64,000 nucleotides of DNA from UBA6170 sp942491385 (GTDB taxonomy: Bacteria; Chloroflexota; Anaerolineae; Anaerolineales; Anaerolineaceae). Location of the stretch: the NCBI GenBank assembly GCA_942491385.1, contig CALOAF010000005.1, positions 496,001-560,000 on the forward strand, in the 5' to 3' direction. The first letter of the stretch is position 1. Each line of letters starts with the position of its first letter. Shown one piece after another: positions 36,109 through 44,852 of the stretch. The notes under the pieces were generated by a model, which did no database searches, had not been told where the DNA came from, and worked only from the letters and a program-made list of their open reading frames with translations. A program made the position numbers and the translations under genes.

Positions 36109-36486
36109 CTAATCTGGTTTTTGAGTTTTAACCGTCTCTCTTAGTTTCTCGCGCAGCGCACTGATTTGCTGGGTTACCTCACCGATTTTTTGAAACAAGT
36201 TCTGGTTTGCACCGACCCCCTCGTTGATTAACCAGGCGGCTGCTTCTGAACGACTTTTGACTACATCGGCTTCCACCAACATATCCAGATAATTCAAGGC
36301 TTCGTCGTTGACACGCACCATTACCACATTGCCTCGCCCCTGCAATGCGTCACCCAGCGCTTGTCCAATATTTTCTACCTGCTTCCAGGCATTTTTGATG
36401 CCAGGCTCATGTGTTTTTGAGCCACTCGGGGGAACGGCTTGCCCTTCAGGTTCAGCAGTTTTTTGCCCTTCATGATTTTCATCCAT
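36109..36486 (-). CDS. Small protein with ribbon-helix-helix-like segment
   Basis: 125 residues. The first 45 are polar and low-complexity. VVMVRVNDEALNYLDMLVEA followed by VKSRSEAAAWLINEG has the strand-helix-turn-helix pattern of ribbon-helix-helix (CopG/Arc) proteins. The last 30 residues look like a short coiled coil. If it binds DNA, the 11-bp direct repeat 18 bp upstream of its start would be an obvious autoregulatory site. No partner toxin is adjacent. Function uncertain. Confidence 0.55.
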   Translation of the reverse strand: MDENHEGQKTAEPEGQAVPPSGSKTHEPGIKNAWKQVENIGQALGDALQGRGNVVMVRVNDEALNYLDMLVEADVVKSRSEAAAWLINEGVGANQNLFQKIGEVTQQISALREKLRETVKTQKPD

Positions 36487-36503
36487 AACTTCCTCTTTTT
36501 TAT

Positions 36504-36529
36504 TGTAATTATATTACATGTAATTATAT
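36504..36529 (-). promoter_or_regulatory. Direct repeat and promoter upstream of the RHH-like gene
   Basis: TGTAATTATAT occurs at 36504-36514 and 36519-36529 (15-bp period). Together they create the palindrome ATTACATGTAAT. A TATAAT on the minus strand lies within the repeat. AGAGGAA precedes the start codon at 36486. Probably an operator-promoter. Confidence 0.55.
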
Positions 36530-36685
36530 AACCTAACATGATGATTGTCAAACAGGAAATTACAATCATTATCTGGAAGTACGCTGGTGGTGACACCTTC
36601 TATAATTATCCCTTACGCAATTTACAGCCAAAATTCAGTGAGGTTTGCTATACTGAAGATGCATTCAATAAATCATGGGAATAAA

Positions 36686-37375
36686 ATGGATACGCTTCAT
36701 CTCGCAAAACGGTTACAACAAATTGAGCACTTTAGCTACATCCCGTTGAAGGAAGTTGAAAGAATCATACTTGCCGGAGACATAAAAACTTATCACAAAG
36801 ACAAGGAAATATTCAGCGAAGAAGCACCCAGTTCAGGGATGTATGTTTTGCTAAATGGACAGGTGCAACTCTGCAAAATTAGTCTTCAGGGGCAAATTTC
36901 CATTCTTGCGATTCTCAATCCAGTCACCATGTTCAATGAAGTCTCAGCCCTGGATAATGGCCCCAATCCAATTACTGCCATTGCCAATCAGGAGAGTGTC
37001 ATCTGGCACATCACATCCGAAAAACTTCAGGATCTTATTTTGCAATACCCTCGCATCGGTCTGGGATTATTGCGGGTACTCGCCAATCGCAATCGAAAAT
37101 TGGTTTCTCTTTTTAAAGATCTGTCATTTCGGCCATTACTCGCCCGCACAGCCAAATTATTATTGGAAATCAGTGATCAGGGGAAAAATAAAATCATCCG
37201 TAAGGAAAATCCCAATTACCATCTGGCAGCCCGGCTCTCCACGGGGCCAGAGGCGTTCAGCCGCTGTTTAAAAGCATTCCGGCAACAAAATATGATCCAG
37301 ACTGATACGCACAAAATTGAAATTCTTGATCCAATCGGCTTGAGGCGTATTGCCATGTTGGATTTGGATCAATAA
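36686..37375 (+). CDS. Crp/Fnr-family transcriptional regulator
   Basis: 229 residues from the ATG at 36686. The frame stays open 47 codons upstream but from a TTG without a site. The N-terminal half is a cyclic-nucleotide-binding beta roll (EEAPSSGMYVLLNGQVQL, LNPVTMFNEVSALDNGPN). The C-terminal half is a winged helix (NYHLAARLSTGPEAFSRCLKAFRQQNM). No FNR-type N-terminal cysteine set is present, so an iron-sulfur oxygen sensor is unlikely. Crp-like half-sites occur before the hydrogenase operon (49041-49058). A link is possible but unproven. Confidence 0.85.
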   Translation: MDTLHLAKRLQQIEHFSYIPLKEVERIILAGDIKTYHKDKEIFSEEAPSSGMYVLLNGQVQLCKISLQGQISILAILNPVTMFNEVSALDNGPNPITAIANQESVIWHITSEKLQDLILQYPRIGLGLLRVLANRNRKLVSLFKDLSFRPLLARTAKLLLEISDQGKNKIIRKENPNYHLAARLSTGPEAFSRCLKAFRQQNMIQTDTHKIEILDPIGLRRIAMLDLDQ

Positions 37376-37390
37376 TGAATCATATCAACC

Positions 37391-39925
37391 CTAACGCTGA
37401 TAAATAATAGAATCACCATACTCAAATACGCGCTGCATGTGCTGATCAAACTTCGATTGCTGCACCCCCCCATACCATTGCCGTTCCAGTGGGCTCAGCA
37501 CGATATATTCAATTTGATACTGGTCAAGTAACTGTTCTGTGATCACCCAATCATTTTCTGTATAAATAATGCGGATATCATTCTCACGATTGGCGACCTG
37601 TGAAAAATCTTCCCCGCGCCACTGCCCCTCATGGTTCACCCAACCCATGATCGTGGGAAACCCTGTCATCATCGACACACGCGAAGAACGACCTTCCACC
37701 CAATAAGCGCCTTTGGTGCCTTCCAATATCACGGTTGGTTCCGTCACATTGGTGTTGAACCATTCGATGATCGCCCAGTCATCCGGATGATATAGCGCAT
37801 AAAAATCCAGGCCATCCAGCGTAGGAAGACGGACACCAAAAGATTTAACCGAATCTCTCATACCAGCAGTAGTTGTTTGAATAGTTCCAAAGGAATACAC
37901 CAGGCCAAGTAAAAACCCGAACGCAACAATTATCAACGCGATCAATCTGCCCCAACCCTGTATTCGCTTCAGAAGATACCAGAAACCAAAACTGGCACCG
38001 AGCGCCCATAAAATCCAGATCTGAAAATAGAATTTGAAAAGCGTATTCATGCGCCAGCCAAAATTATCCCGTAGATAAACAAATTCCGGTCCCAGTAACA
38101 ACAATGTCCCTGTGATCACCATTGCAAATACAAACAGAACACTTTCAGACCCTTGCTTTCGTAATCCCCACAAAATAGCACAACTTCCCGCCAATAGCAG
38201 TAAACCCATCAGGAGCGTACCACCCTCCACCATCCGGCGCATGAATAACCAACCCAACGCTTCTTTCATGCGGAATGGAGAAATCGCGCCATTGATCAGA
38301 CCCGCAGTTTCCGGATTGAGTAACATCACCAAAACGAGCGCTGCAGTGATCAGAACCATGATTGCCAGGAATATGCCGGTGATTTTCCAGCCTGTCTTGA
38401 AATCAACTTCTTTTTTATATTTTCGTAGGACCGCTACCATTAAGGCAAAAACACCAATCAACAAGGGCCCAAACATCACAAATAATTGGCGAAACTTGGT
38501 TGGATAAATGACATTGGGAATAATGCCGCCTGCTTGAGACTGGAAAGTAATCAAAAATGGCAAATAAAATAACACAGCGAACAATAGCACCCACCCACCT
38601 GGGCGCAGGAACATGATCAGACTTTTCCAATGCCAACTTTCTTCGTTCTGGAAGAAATACGCTAGGCAAGCACTTAACAGAAATAAAAATGCGTAAAATG
38701 GAAAGTCCCAGGTGTTCAAAAAGATTAAGCTTCCCAAAGCAATCGCCGAGATGCCTATACGATCCCAGCTGATCGGGATTGGTGACTCCTCTCCCTTTCT
38801 GAGCCTCAGATCCACGAACCACTCAAAACACAAGAGGATTACCAATAACACAAACGGCAGCCCCAACACATGCGGGTGTAAATCTGCTAGTAGAAATGAA
38901 AACGCCGGAAATTCATCAATCGCCTCCGGGTCATAGCCCATTATATTGCGGTCATGGATGGTGCGTGAGGCAAAAAACCAATTTCCCTGTTGAATTCCTT
39001 GAAATGGCACAACCTGGGCCGGTATTGGATCTAATTGCTTTAGATCCATCCACTCCCAAAAGTTGATGTTCCCCATATTCACGCTCGGAGGGAAAACCGC
39101 TGAAGGCTCAGATTTTGTACTGCCTGTCTGAAACCAAACCGTTGGCACATTCAGATCTGCAAAAATATGATGGTTATGTAATACCTCCAAAATGCCATAG
39201 AAATTTCCAACCACCAACAATACCAGCGGTGCTAGAAGAGAAGCCGGAACCCAATGGATCAGTTTATGTTTTTTTAAGGCATCTTCCCCGTCCATTCTGG
39301 AAATCAGATTCAATAGTAAGCCAAAAGCTGCACTGAAGGATAAAGCAAAGACCAGTGCAATTGCCAGGTTGAAGGCATAACTTGCCGGGGTGGAGGTTAG
39401 CATACTGATCAATGCCACCATCAAATATCCAAAATAGTAGTAACTGATGCTGAAACCTGCCAGCCACGCATCTAGTGGGGGGAAAGTGGGACTACGTAAA
39501 ATGGAGTTAATAAACATCAACTCCATAGGTTTTTCTGTTCCGAGGATATCCGGGTTGTAAGAGCGCAACCAGGCCATGGCAATAAATGCCAGCAGGAAGA
39601 CAATCTCCGTCACAACAACTACGCCAAGATTCCGAGAGATCCAACGCCGTATGGTCGAAAAACCTACTTTTGATACAGACCATATACTGAATATAACCAC
39701 AATGATGATCGCAGCCCAGATGCCAGCAGAATTATTTTGGGATAAACCCAAGCTATTCAAGAACCAATGGATAAAACTGACCAGCAACAATCCAAATACT
39801 TTCGTAATTGTTAGACCCCGTTCTGGCATTCTGTGGAACAGTTTAAATGTCACTGGAAAAACGATCCATCCCAAAAAAACAATAAAGAGATACCAGGAAA
39901 AAAAGTATGGTGTGCCGGAATTCAT
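37391..39925 (-). CDS. DUF2298 (Chlor_Arch_YYY) polytopic membrane protein
   Basis: 844 residues with some 18-20 hydrophobic segments. Landmarks of the family are GWIVFPVTFKLFHRMPERGL near the N terminus and YNPDILGTEKPMELMFINSI. PPLDAWLAGFSISYYYFGY, FSFLLADLHPHVLGLPFVL and DNFGWRMNTLFKFYFQIW follow. The family is nearly confined to Chloroflexota and Archaea and resembles GT-C glycosyltransferases. The Asp in the first extracytoplasmic loop could be catalytic by that analogy. A soluble tail (VEGRSSRVSMMTGFPTIMGW) follows the last helix. Role in surface glycosylation is inferred. Confidence 0.88.
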   Translation of the reverse strand: MNSGTPYFFSWYLFIVFLGWIVFPVTFKLFHRMPERGLTITKVFGLLLVSFIHWFLNSLGLSQNNSAGIWAAIIIVVIFSIWSVSKVGFSTIRRWISRNLGVVVVTEIVFLLAFIAMAWLRSYNPDILGTEKPMELMFINSILRSPTFPPLDAWLAGFSISYYYFGYLMVALISMLTSTPASYAFNLAIALVFALSFSAAFGLLLNLISRMDGEDALKKHKLIHWVPASLLAPLVLLVVGNFYGILEVLHNHHIFADLNVPTVWFQTGSTKSEPSAVFPPSVNMGNINFWEWMDLKQLDPIPAQVVPFQGIQQGNWFFASRTIHDRNIMGYDPEAIDEFPAFSFLLADLHPHVLGLPFVLLVILLCFEWFVDLRLRKGEESPIPISWDRIGISAIALGSLIFLNTWDFPFYAFLFLLSACLAYFFQNEESWHWKSLIMFLRPGGWVLLFAVLFYLPFLITFQSQAGGIIPNVIYPTKFRQLFVMFGPLLIGVFALMVAVLRKYKKEVDFKTGWKITGIFLAIMVLITAALVLVMLLNPETAGLINGAISPFRMKEALGWLFMRRMVEGGTLLMGLLLLAGSCAILWGLRKQGSESVLFVFAMVITGTLLLLGPEFVYLRDNFGWRMNTLFKFYFQIWILWALGASFGFWYLLKRIQGWGRLIALIIVAFGFLLGLVYSFGTIQTTTAGMRDSVKSFGVRLPTLDGLDFYALYHPDDWAIIEWFNTNVTEPTVILEGTKGAYWVEGRSSRVSMMTGFPTIMGWVNHEGQWRGEDFSQVANRENDIRIIYTENDWVITEQLLDQYQIEYIVLSPLERQWYGGVQQSKFDQHMQRVFEYGDSIIYQR

Positions 39926-40119
39926 AGAGGTATTATAGTGGTTATATTGAAAAATTGCACAGGCTTTTCAGAATACTTTCCGTATGAATTTGGTCTATAA
40001 TTAACAAGATGGTTTGTGTTTATTATTTTAATTTCACCATCGCAATAATCTTTTTATTTGTTCTCACCAGCAACATGTTCATCGTTTTCCATTCCATATC
40101 ATTTCATAGAGGTTGTTAA

Positions 40120-40950
40120 ATGAACGAGCTTTTGATAAAGGATTTCTTAAAATCCGTTGTTGACAATAATTTTGAGCCACTGGAAAGTCCAAGCCCGAAA
40201 GAATTACTGCCTGATTTTTATAAATATCTTGGTTCAACTGATCCTGAATTACGAGATGACCTGATTTTTTCCGTGATGGCCAACTGGATTTACAGAGGAG
40301 TTTTCACCAATGAAGAAATTTACAAAATCGCTGAAACCCTGGTTAAGGATGACTATATTCTGAATGGAATTGGCAGAGAAAATGATGACTCCGTTTTTAT
40401 CCGGTCTGCAACTGCTCTTCAATTATGGGCAATTATTGTTACACAAAAGGAAAAGAATTTTCTATCGTTTAATTTAATTGGAATAATTTTTGAAAAAACA
40501 CTTAAATTATTGCTGGAAGAGGTGGATTTCCGCGCTTACGTACCCGAAAAAGGCTGGGCGAATTCAATTTCTCATACGGCCAACATCTTGTCAGAACTAG
40601 TACAACTACCTGAGATTAAAAAACCCTGGTTATTACTGATTCTCAATAACATCTGTGATAAAGTTCTGCAACCTGATTTCCGTTATTATGGCGACGAAAT
40701 TGAACACCTGGCAGCACCCGTAGCTGAAATTCTGCTGCGAGAAGTCCTCCTGGAGGAGGAAATTCTGCCTTGCTTTGATAAATTAAAAATTCAACCTCAT
40801 TTTCATGGGCAGGAACCAGAAAACTTCTTCCGGTTAATTAATGTTCGTAATTTCCTGCGCGCGGTTTATTTTTATATGTTGGACATACCCGAAAAACGCC
40901 GCCAACGCGATTTGATCCTTATCGCCATTCAGGAATTAAAAACTCAGTAG
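40120..40950 (+). CDS. DUF2785 family protein
   Basis: 276 residues, helical, no membrane segment. YLGSTDPELRDDLIFSVMANW, RSATALQLWAIIV and RAYVPEKGWANSISHTANIL match the DUF2785 pattern, whose conserved RGWAHAxAH-like motif is seen here as KGWANSISH. Function in the family is unknown. It stands alone with a long AT-rich leader (39926-40119). Confidence 0.75.
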   Translation: MNELLIKDFLKSVVDNNFEPLESPSPKELLPDFYKYLGSTDPELRDDLIFSVMANWIYRGVFTNEEIYKIAETLVKDDYILNGIGRENDDSVFIRSATALQLWAIIVTQKEKNFLSFNLIGIIFEKTLKLLLEEVDFRAYVPEKGWANSISHTANILSELVQLPEIKKPWLLLILNNICDKVLQPDFRYYGDEIEHLAAPVAEILLREVLLEEEILPCFDKLKIQPHFHGQEPENFFRLINVRNFLRAVYFYMLDIPEKRRQRDLILIAIQELKTQ

Positions 40951-41159
40951 TTTAAGTTTTTGATGGTCTCAATGACAAGAGAAATAGAGAATGAATGTCA
41001 CTGTCAGGAAACTGAAAAATCCTGATATCCATTAATTCAATATTTGAATTCCTCAAATTTCCCTGTCTTTTGATATAATCCAGCTTCAACCTTGCTTTTG
41101 TCAACCGTGAATAAAAAACGACGGAAAGGGACAAAAGCACTCCCCTGGATGGGAAGATA

Positions 41160-41882
41160 GTGAACCAAGAAAACCTGAAAGCAGCATCAATAGAAAAAAC
41201 AATCAACTGGGGAAACATCTTATCCTCAGCCATGCCAGTTGTGCTGGGATATTTACCTATCGGTTTTGCTTATGGCGTCCTGGGGATTAATGCTGGCTTA
41301 TCGACCTTTCAAATCGTCTTGATGTCGATCATCGTTTATGCTGGCTCAGCACAATTAATCGCGGTCAGTTTGTTTGCCCAGTCCATTCAGCCATTATCGA
41401 TTATCGCCACCACTTTTATCGTCAATTTACGCCATATGTTAATGTCTGCGGCCCTGGCACCCTATTTACGCAATTGGAAATCCTACCAGGTCAGCCTGTT
41501 CAGTTATGAGTTGACCGATGAGAGTTTCGGTGTGCATAGTTTACGGTTTGATCGTGGGGAGAACCAACCCCAATCCACCATTCTCATCAATGTCATTTGT
41601 CAATCTTCCTGGGTATTGGGTAGCTTTCTGGGAGCAGTCGCAGGAAATTTAATTCAGGATGTGCGACCTTTCGCATTGGATTACGCACTGCCCGCTATGT
41701 TTATCGCTTTATTGATTCTGCAAATTAAACACCGCAATCATCTCATCATCGCCATCCTGAGTGCCGGGTTATCTCTGGTGCTGTGGCAATTGGGTGCAAC
41801 CCAGTGGCATGTGATCATTGCTACCATTATCGCCGCAACCATAGGCGCAGGAGTTGAAACATGGCAGAAACAAAAATCCTGA
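41160..41882 (+). CDS. azlC: AzlC-family branched-chain amino acid exporter large subunit
   Basis: 240 residues from a GTG start preceded by GGGAAG. Family signature at the N terminus: AMPVVLGYLPIGFAYGVLGI, then YAGSAQLIAVSLFAQ and NLRHMLMSAALAPYLRNW. With AzlD it forms a two-component exporter of branched-chain amino acids or analogues. The window thus carries uptake (liv) and efflux systems for the same compounds. The last 22 bp overlap azlD. Confidence 0.88.
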   Translation: MNQENLKAASIEKTINWGNILSSAMPVVLGYLPIGFAYGVLGINAGLSTFQIVLMSIIVYAGSAQLIAVSLFAQSIQPLSIIATTFIVNLRHMLMSAALAPYLRNWKSYQVSLFSYELTDESFGVHSLRFDRGENQPQSTILINVICQSSWVLGSFLGAVAGNLIQDVRPFALDYALPAMFIALLILQIKHRNHLIIAILSAGLSLVLWQLGATQWHVIIATIIAATIGAGVETWQKQKS

Positions 41883-42187
41883 TCACCCTGATAGGCATGG
41901 CATTCGTCACCTACCTGCCGCGTCTGATCCCTGCCTGGGTGCTGCGTGATAAACAGTTACCAGCGTTCCTGGTTGCCTGGTTGCGGTATGTACCGGTGGC
42001 AGTACTGGCAGCATTGCTGTTGCCATCCTTATTAATTGAAAACAACCAGATCAATTTTTCCGCCAGCAATCTTTATCTTTGGGCTGCTATCCCGGCTGGT
42101 TGGGTTGCCTGGAAGAAAAAGAGTCTCTTTGGCACGGTCATCGTTGGAATGCTGGTCGTAGCCGTCGTGCGTTGGATTATCCGATAA
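41861..42187 (+). CDS. azlD: AzlD-family branched-chain amino acid exporter small subunit
   Basis: 108 residues with four hydrophobic segments. FVTYLPRLIPAWVL near the N terminus and LRYVPVAVLAALLLPSLL are typical AzlD motifs. It overlaps azlC by 22 bp, in another frame, which points to coupled translation. Confidence 0.88.
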   Translation: MAETKILITLIGMAFVTYLPRLIPAWVLRDKQLPAFLVAWLRYVPVAVLAALLLPSLLIENNQINFSASNLYLWAAIPAGWVAWKKKSLFGTVIVGMLVVAVVRWIIR

Positions 42188-42189
42188 TC

Positions 42190-43074
42190 TCAGGTCCGCG
42201 CATTGATCCTTTTTTTGTGCCACCAGGGCCAAAGATGGATACCCAATCCCAATGCAAACATTGTCAGGCCAATGACTCCCAAAATAGGTAAGTTGGCATA
42301 GAATCCACCCGCAAATCCGAAAATGGTAAAAAAAATGTGGAATGTCAAAGGGACTGCCAGAATTACATTATCAACTTTGGCATCACTTTTCAATCCTGGT
42401 TTGACGACATAGATAATTACCCCACCAACCAATATGATCAGCAGCATGCTCATCGCACTGACCAACTCAGTTTTGGCGAATACATTTACAAAAACATTAT
42501 TGGTGATCGCCAGAATGACCACAGAAATTAATAGTGCAAATAATGGATATGTTTTCCGCAACCAGAGCAGGTCATTGCGTTTAAGAATGTTTCGGAACCA
42601 ATAAAGGAACCCACTGTATGACACCACCACGATATACCAGGCCCAAAAATTCCCCCAGGGTACACCAAACCACTGCCAGTCCAACGGAATGACCCAATTC
42701 CAAAAACCAAGACGGATAGCAATCACATCCATAGCCAGGTCCAGGTTAAGTGCCAGCAAGCCCACCAGAAATGGGCGAGCATAATCTGGCATCGCCAGAT
42801 GTTTAACAAACTCCATACCGCTATAGATAATCACAGCCCATCCTAACCCGATGCAGATCGGTGCCCCGTCCAACATGAGTAAGAATTCTCCATATTGATA
42901 TGCTTCCAACTGCTGGATTGTCATCCACTCCAGAAAGACACCAAATATCAGCGCAAATACCAACTCCAGTCCTTTGCCGTTATTTTGTTTGACAGCATGC
43001 CTGAAACAGGCGATAAAAAGGAGGATGGTCAATAATTCAAAAATGGTAAAAGCTGTTTTTTCTATCATTCTCAT
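42190..43074 (-). CDS. CruF-like (DUF422) carotenoid-biosynthesis membrane protein
   Basis: About 294 residues from the ATG at 43072-43074. The frame opens with a TTG 24 bases earlier. Eight hydrophobic segments. ALNLDLAMDVIAIRLGFWNW and WFGVPWGNFWAWY match the DUF422 pattern of bisanhydrobacterioruberin hydratase-like CruF proteins. No other carotenoid gene is adjacent, so the biochemical role is uncertain. It ends 2 bp from the convergent azlD stop. Confidence 0.7.
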   Translation of the reverse strand: MRMIEKTAFTIFELLTILLFIACFRHAVKQNNGKGLELVFALIFGVFLEWMTIQQLEAYQYGEFLLMLDGAPICIGLGWAVIIYSGMEFVKHLAMPDYARPFLVGLLALNLDLAMDVIAIRLGFWNWVIPLDWQWFGVPWGNFWAWYIVVVSYSGFLYWFRNILKRNDLLWLRKTYPLFALLISVVILAITNNVFVNVFAKTELVSAMSMLLIILVGGVIIYVVKPGLKSDAKVDNVILAVPLTFHIFFTIFGFAGGFYANLPILGVIGLTMFALGLGIHLWPWWHKKRINART

Positions 43075-43276
43075 TGATTGTATCCCAATTTTGAACAAGG
43101 TACATTTGGATCTTTTTTTTACCCTGGGAACTTAATCAAAAAACCATAACAATTAAATTTGATCTATCATTTTGAATACTGTCCGTTTTCAAAAATGCAA
43201 GGTTTCCTTGAAATAAATTTCGACTGGTTATAATGAATTCAATTTTATTCGTATCTTGATTGATAAGGATGTACTA

Positions 43277-43909
43277 ATGTCAATTGAACCCAGTGGTTAT
43301 CATGTCCCAAATCGCATCGCTCGTTATATGATCGTAACTCTGCAAGATTTAATGGGTGAAAACGGTCTGAATGCCGTTTTGAAACAAAGTGGTTTACCCA
43401 GCTATCGTGAAGTTTGCCCACCAGATACGATGGACAATACCTTTGATTTTTCCCTCTATTCCGCTATTTGTGCAGCGGTAGCAAACACGTACGGCCCTCG
43501 CGGAGCAAAGGTATTTCTCATACGCGCTGGCAAAGCTGGCTTCCGCAATGGCATCCAAAGTTTTATCGATAACTACGGAGCTAGCCTGGAGAGAACCGGG
43601 AAATTGGTTCCACTTGCGATTAAATTACCACTGTTTCTCAAATGGATTGCTAAAAATTACACGGAGACCAGTGATCGAATAGTTGAGGTAAAAGATGGTG
43701 GTGATCATTATCTCTACATTAATAAACGCTGCCCGGTTTGTTGGGGTCGCCATCCAACTACCCCCGATTGTCATATCACCCTTGGTTTCTTACAGGAAGC
43801 CGTTGGCTTCATATCCAATGGAGCTCAATTCCAGATCCGTCAGGTTACTTCCATTGGTGCCGGTGACGCAAGCTGTGATTTTATTGTCCCCAAACGTCCA
43901 ATAGAGTAA
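43277..43909 (+). CDS. V4R (4-vinyl reductase) domain protein
   Basis: 210 residues from the ATG at 43277 with AAGGA upstream. An in-frame TTG at 43256 is less likely. The C-terminal half is a V4R domain with CPVCWGRHPTTPDCHITLGF and GAGDASCDFIVPK, which include the conserved Cys and His of the family. V4R domains bind small hydrophobic ligands or tetrapyrroles and occur in bacteriochlorophyll 4-vinyl reductase and XylR-type sensors. It begins a gene set with a methyltransferase and a GH3 protein. Confidence 0.75.
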   Translation: MSIEPSGYHVPNRIARYMIVTLQDLMGENGLNAVLKQSGLPSYREVCPPDTMDNTFDFSLYSAICAAVANTYGPRGAKVFLIRAGKAGFRNGIQSFIDNYGASLERTGKLVPLAIKLPLFLKWIAKNYTETSDRIVEVKDGGDHYLYINKRCPVCWGRHPTTPDCHITLGFLQEAVGFISNGAQFQIRQVTSIGAGDASCDFIVPKRPIE

Positions 43910-44112
43910 AAATTTATGGAAAAGGAGGTTTTATTTATTTCAACAATACACATTAATTCAAGTAGTAATGCAAATCCGCCCGACCAGCAAGACGCAATAT
44001 TCTTGCTAGAATAATACATTTTTCAAATTTCAATTGACAATCAAATGGAAAAATGGATTTTTATATGTATAATAATTACATCGAAAAATTTTCCACACAA
44101 GGCAAATCTAAC

Positions 44113-44826
44113 ATGGAAGAAAAAGAAGTAGTCGTTGAAGCTTTCACCGAGCTTGCCCCACGTTATGAAAGTGTTGTTAACCATGAATTGGATAAATTCT
44201 GGGGATGGAGCTATCAGGGATTTATTCAATTTCTGATTGAGAATACCCCCATTGCCGATGGAGAATTAGTATTAGATATCGCCACAGGAACAGGTGTTAT
44301 TCCCCGCGCTGTGATGCAAGCCAATCCCAATTGTAAAATTGTTGGGATTGATATCACCCAGGCTATGTTAAGGCATGGCAAACAAAAATTGGGCGAGGAT
44401 CTGTTCGGGAAAAAAGTCTTTCTAAACACAGGCGATGCCATGTGGATGCCATATACTCCTTCCTCATTCAATCTTGTTATGTGTGGCCTGGCTACACATC
44501 ACATGCAGGTAGATCAATTAACAGCCGAGATCTATCGGGTCCTGGGAGAAAATGGCCGCTTTTCATTGGCCGATGTAGGCGGATCGAAATTATGGCGTAA
44601 TCCCATCATTAATTTCTTTATCAAAATCCTTGCGTATGTTTACTTTCTAATTACGGAAAACAAAGATAGAGCCTGGGCAGAAGCCTCTGCCGTCTCTAAT
44701 GTCTTTACCGCAGATGATTGGCAGCAAATATTAACCAAAGCCGGATTTAAACAAATAAAAATCGCCAAATTAAAATCCAGGAAATTTTGGGTCCCTGACC
44801 CGTTATTGATTCAAGCTACGAAATAA
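44113..44826 (+). CDS. UbiE-like class I SAM methyltransferase
   Basis: 237 residues from the ATG at 44113 (MEEKEVVVEAFTELAPRY). An in-frame ATG at 44053 would add 20 residues. Motif I VLDIATGTGVIPRAV, acidic loop IVGIDITQAML, then GDAMWMPYTPSSFNLVMCGL and LGENGRFSLADVGGSK. The N-terminal FxxLAPRYE pattern is like UbiE/COQ5. The substrate is unknown. 26 bp before the GH3 gene with the same strand, so probably one transcript. Confidence 0.8.
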   Translation: MEEKEVVVEAFTELAPRYESVVNHELDKFWGWSYQGFIQFLIENTPIADGELVLDIATGTGVIPRAVMQANPNCKIVGIDITQAMLRHGKQKLGEDLFGKKVFLNTGDAMWMPYTPSSFNLVMCGLATHHMQVDQLTAEIYRVLGENGRFSLADVGGSKLWRNPIINFFIKILAYVYFLITENKDRAWAEASAVSNVFTADDWQQILTKAGFKQIKIAKLKSRKFWVPDPLLIQATK

Positions 44827-44852
44827 TCAAAATACCCAAGGAGATTGAGAAA

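Noticed and set aside
40952..41233. 93-codon minus-strand frame before azlC
   Set aside because: It overlaps the azlC start and leader, has Phe/Ser-rich chance composition and no site.
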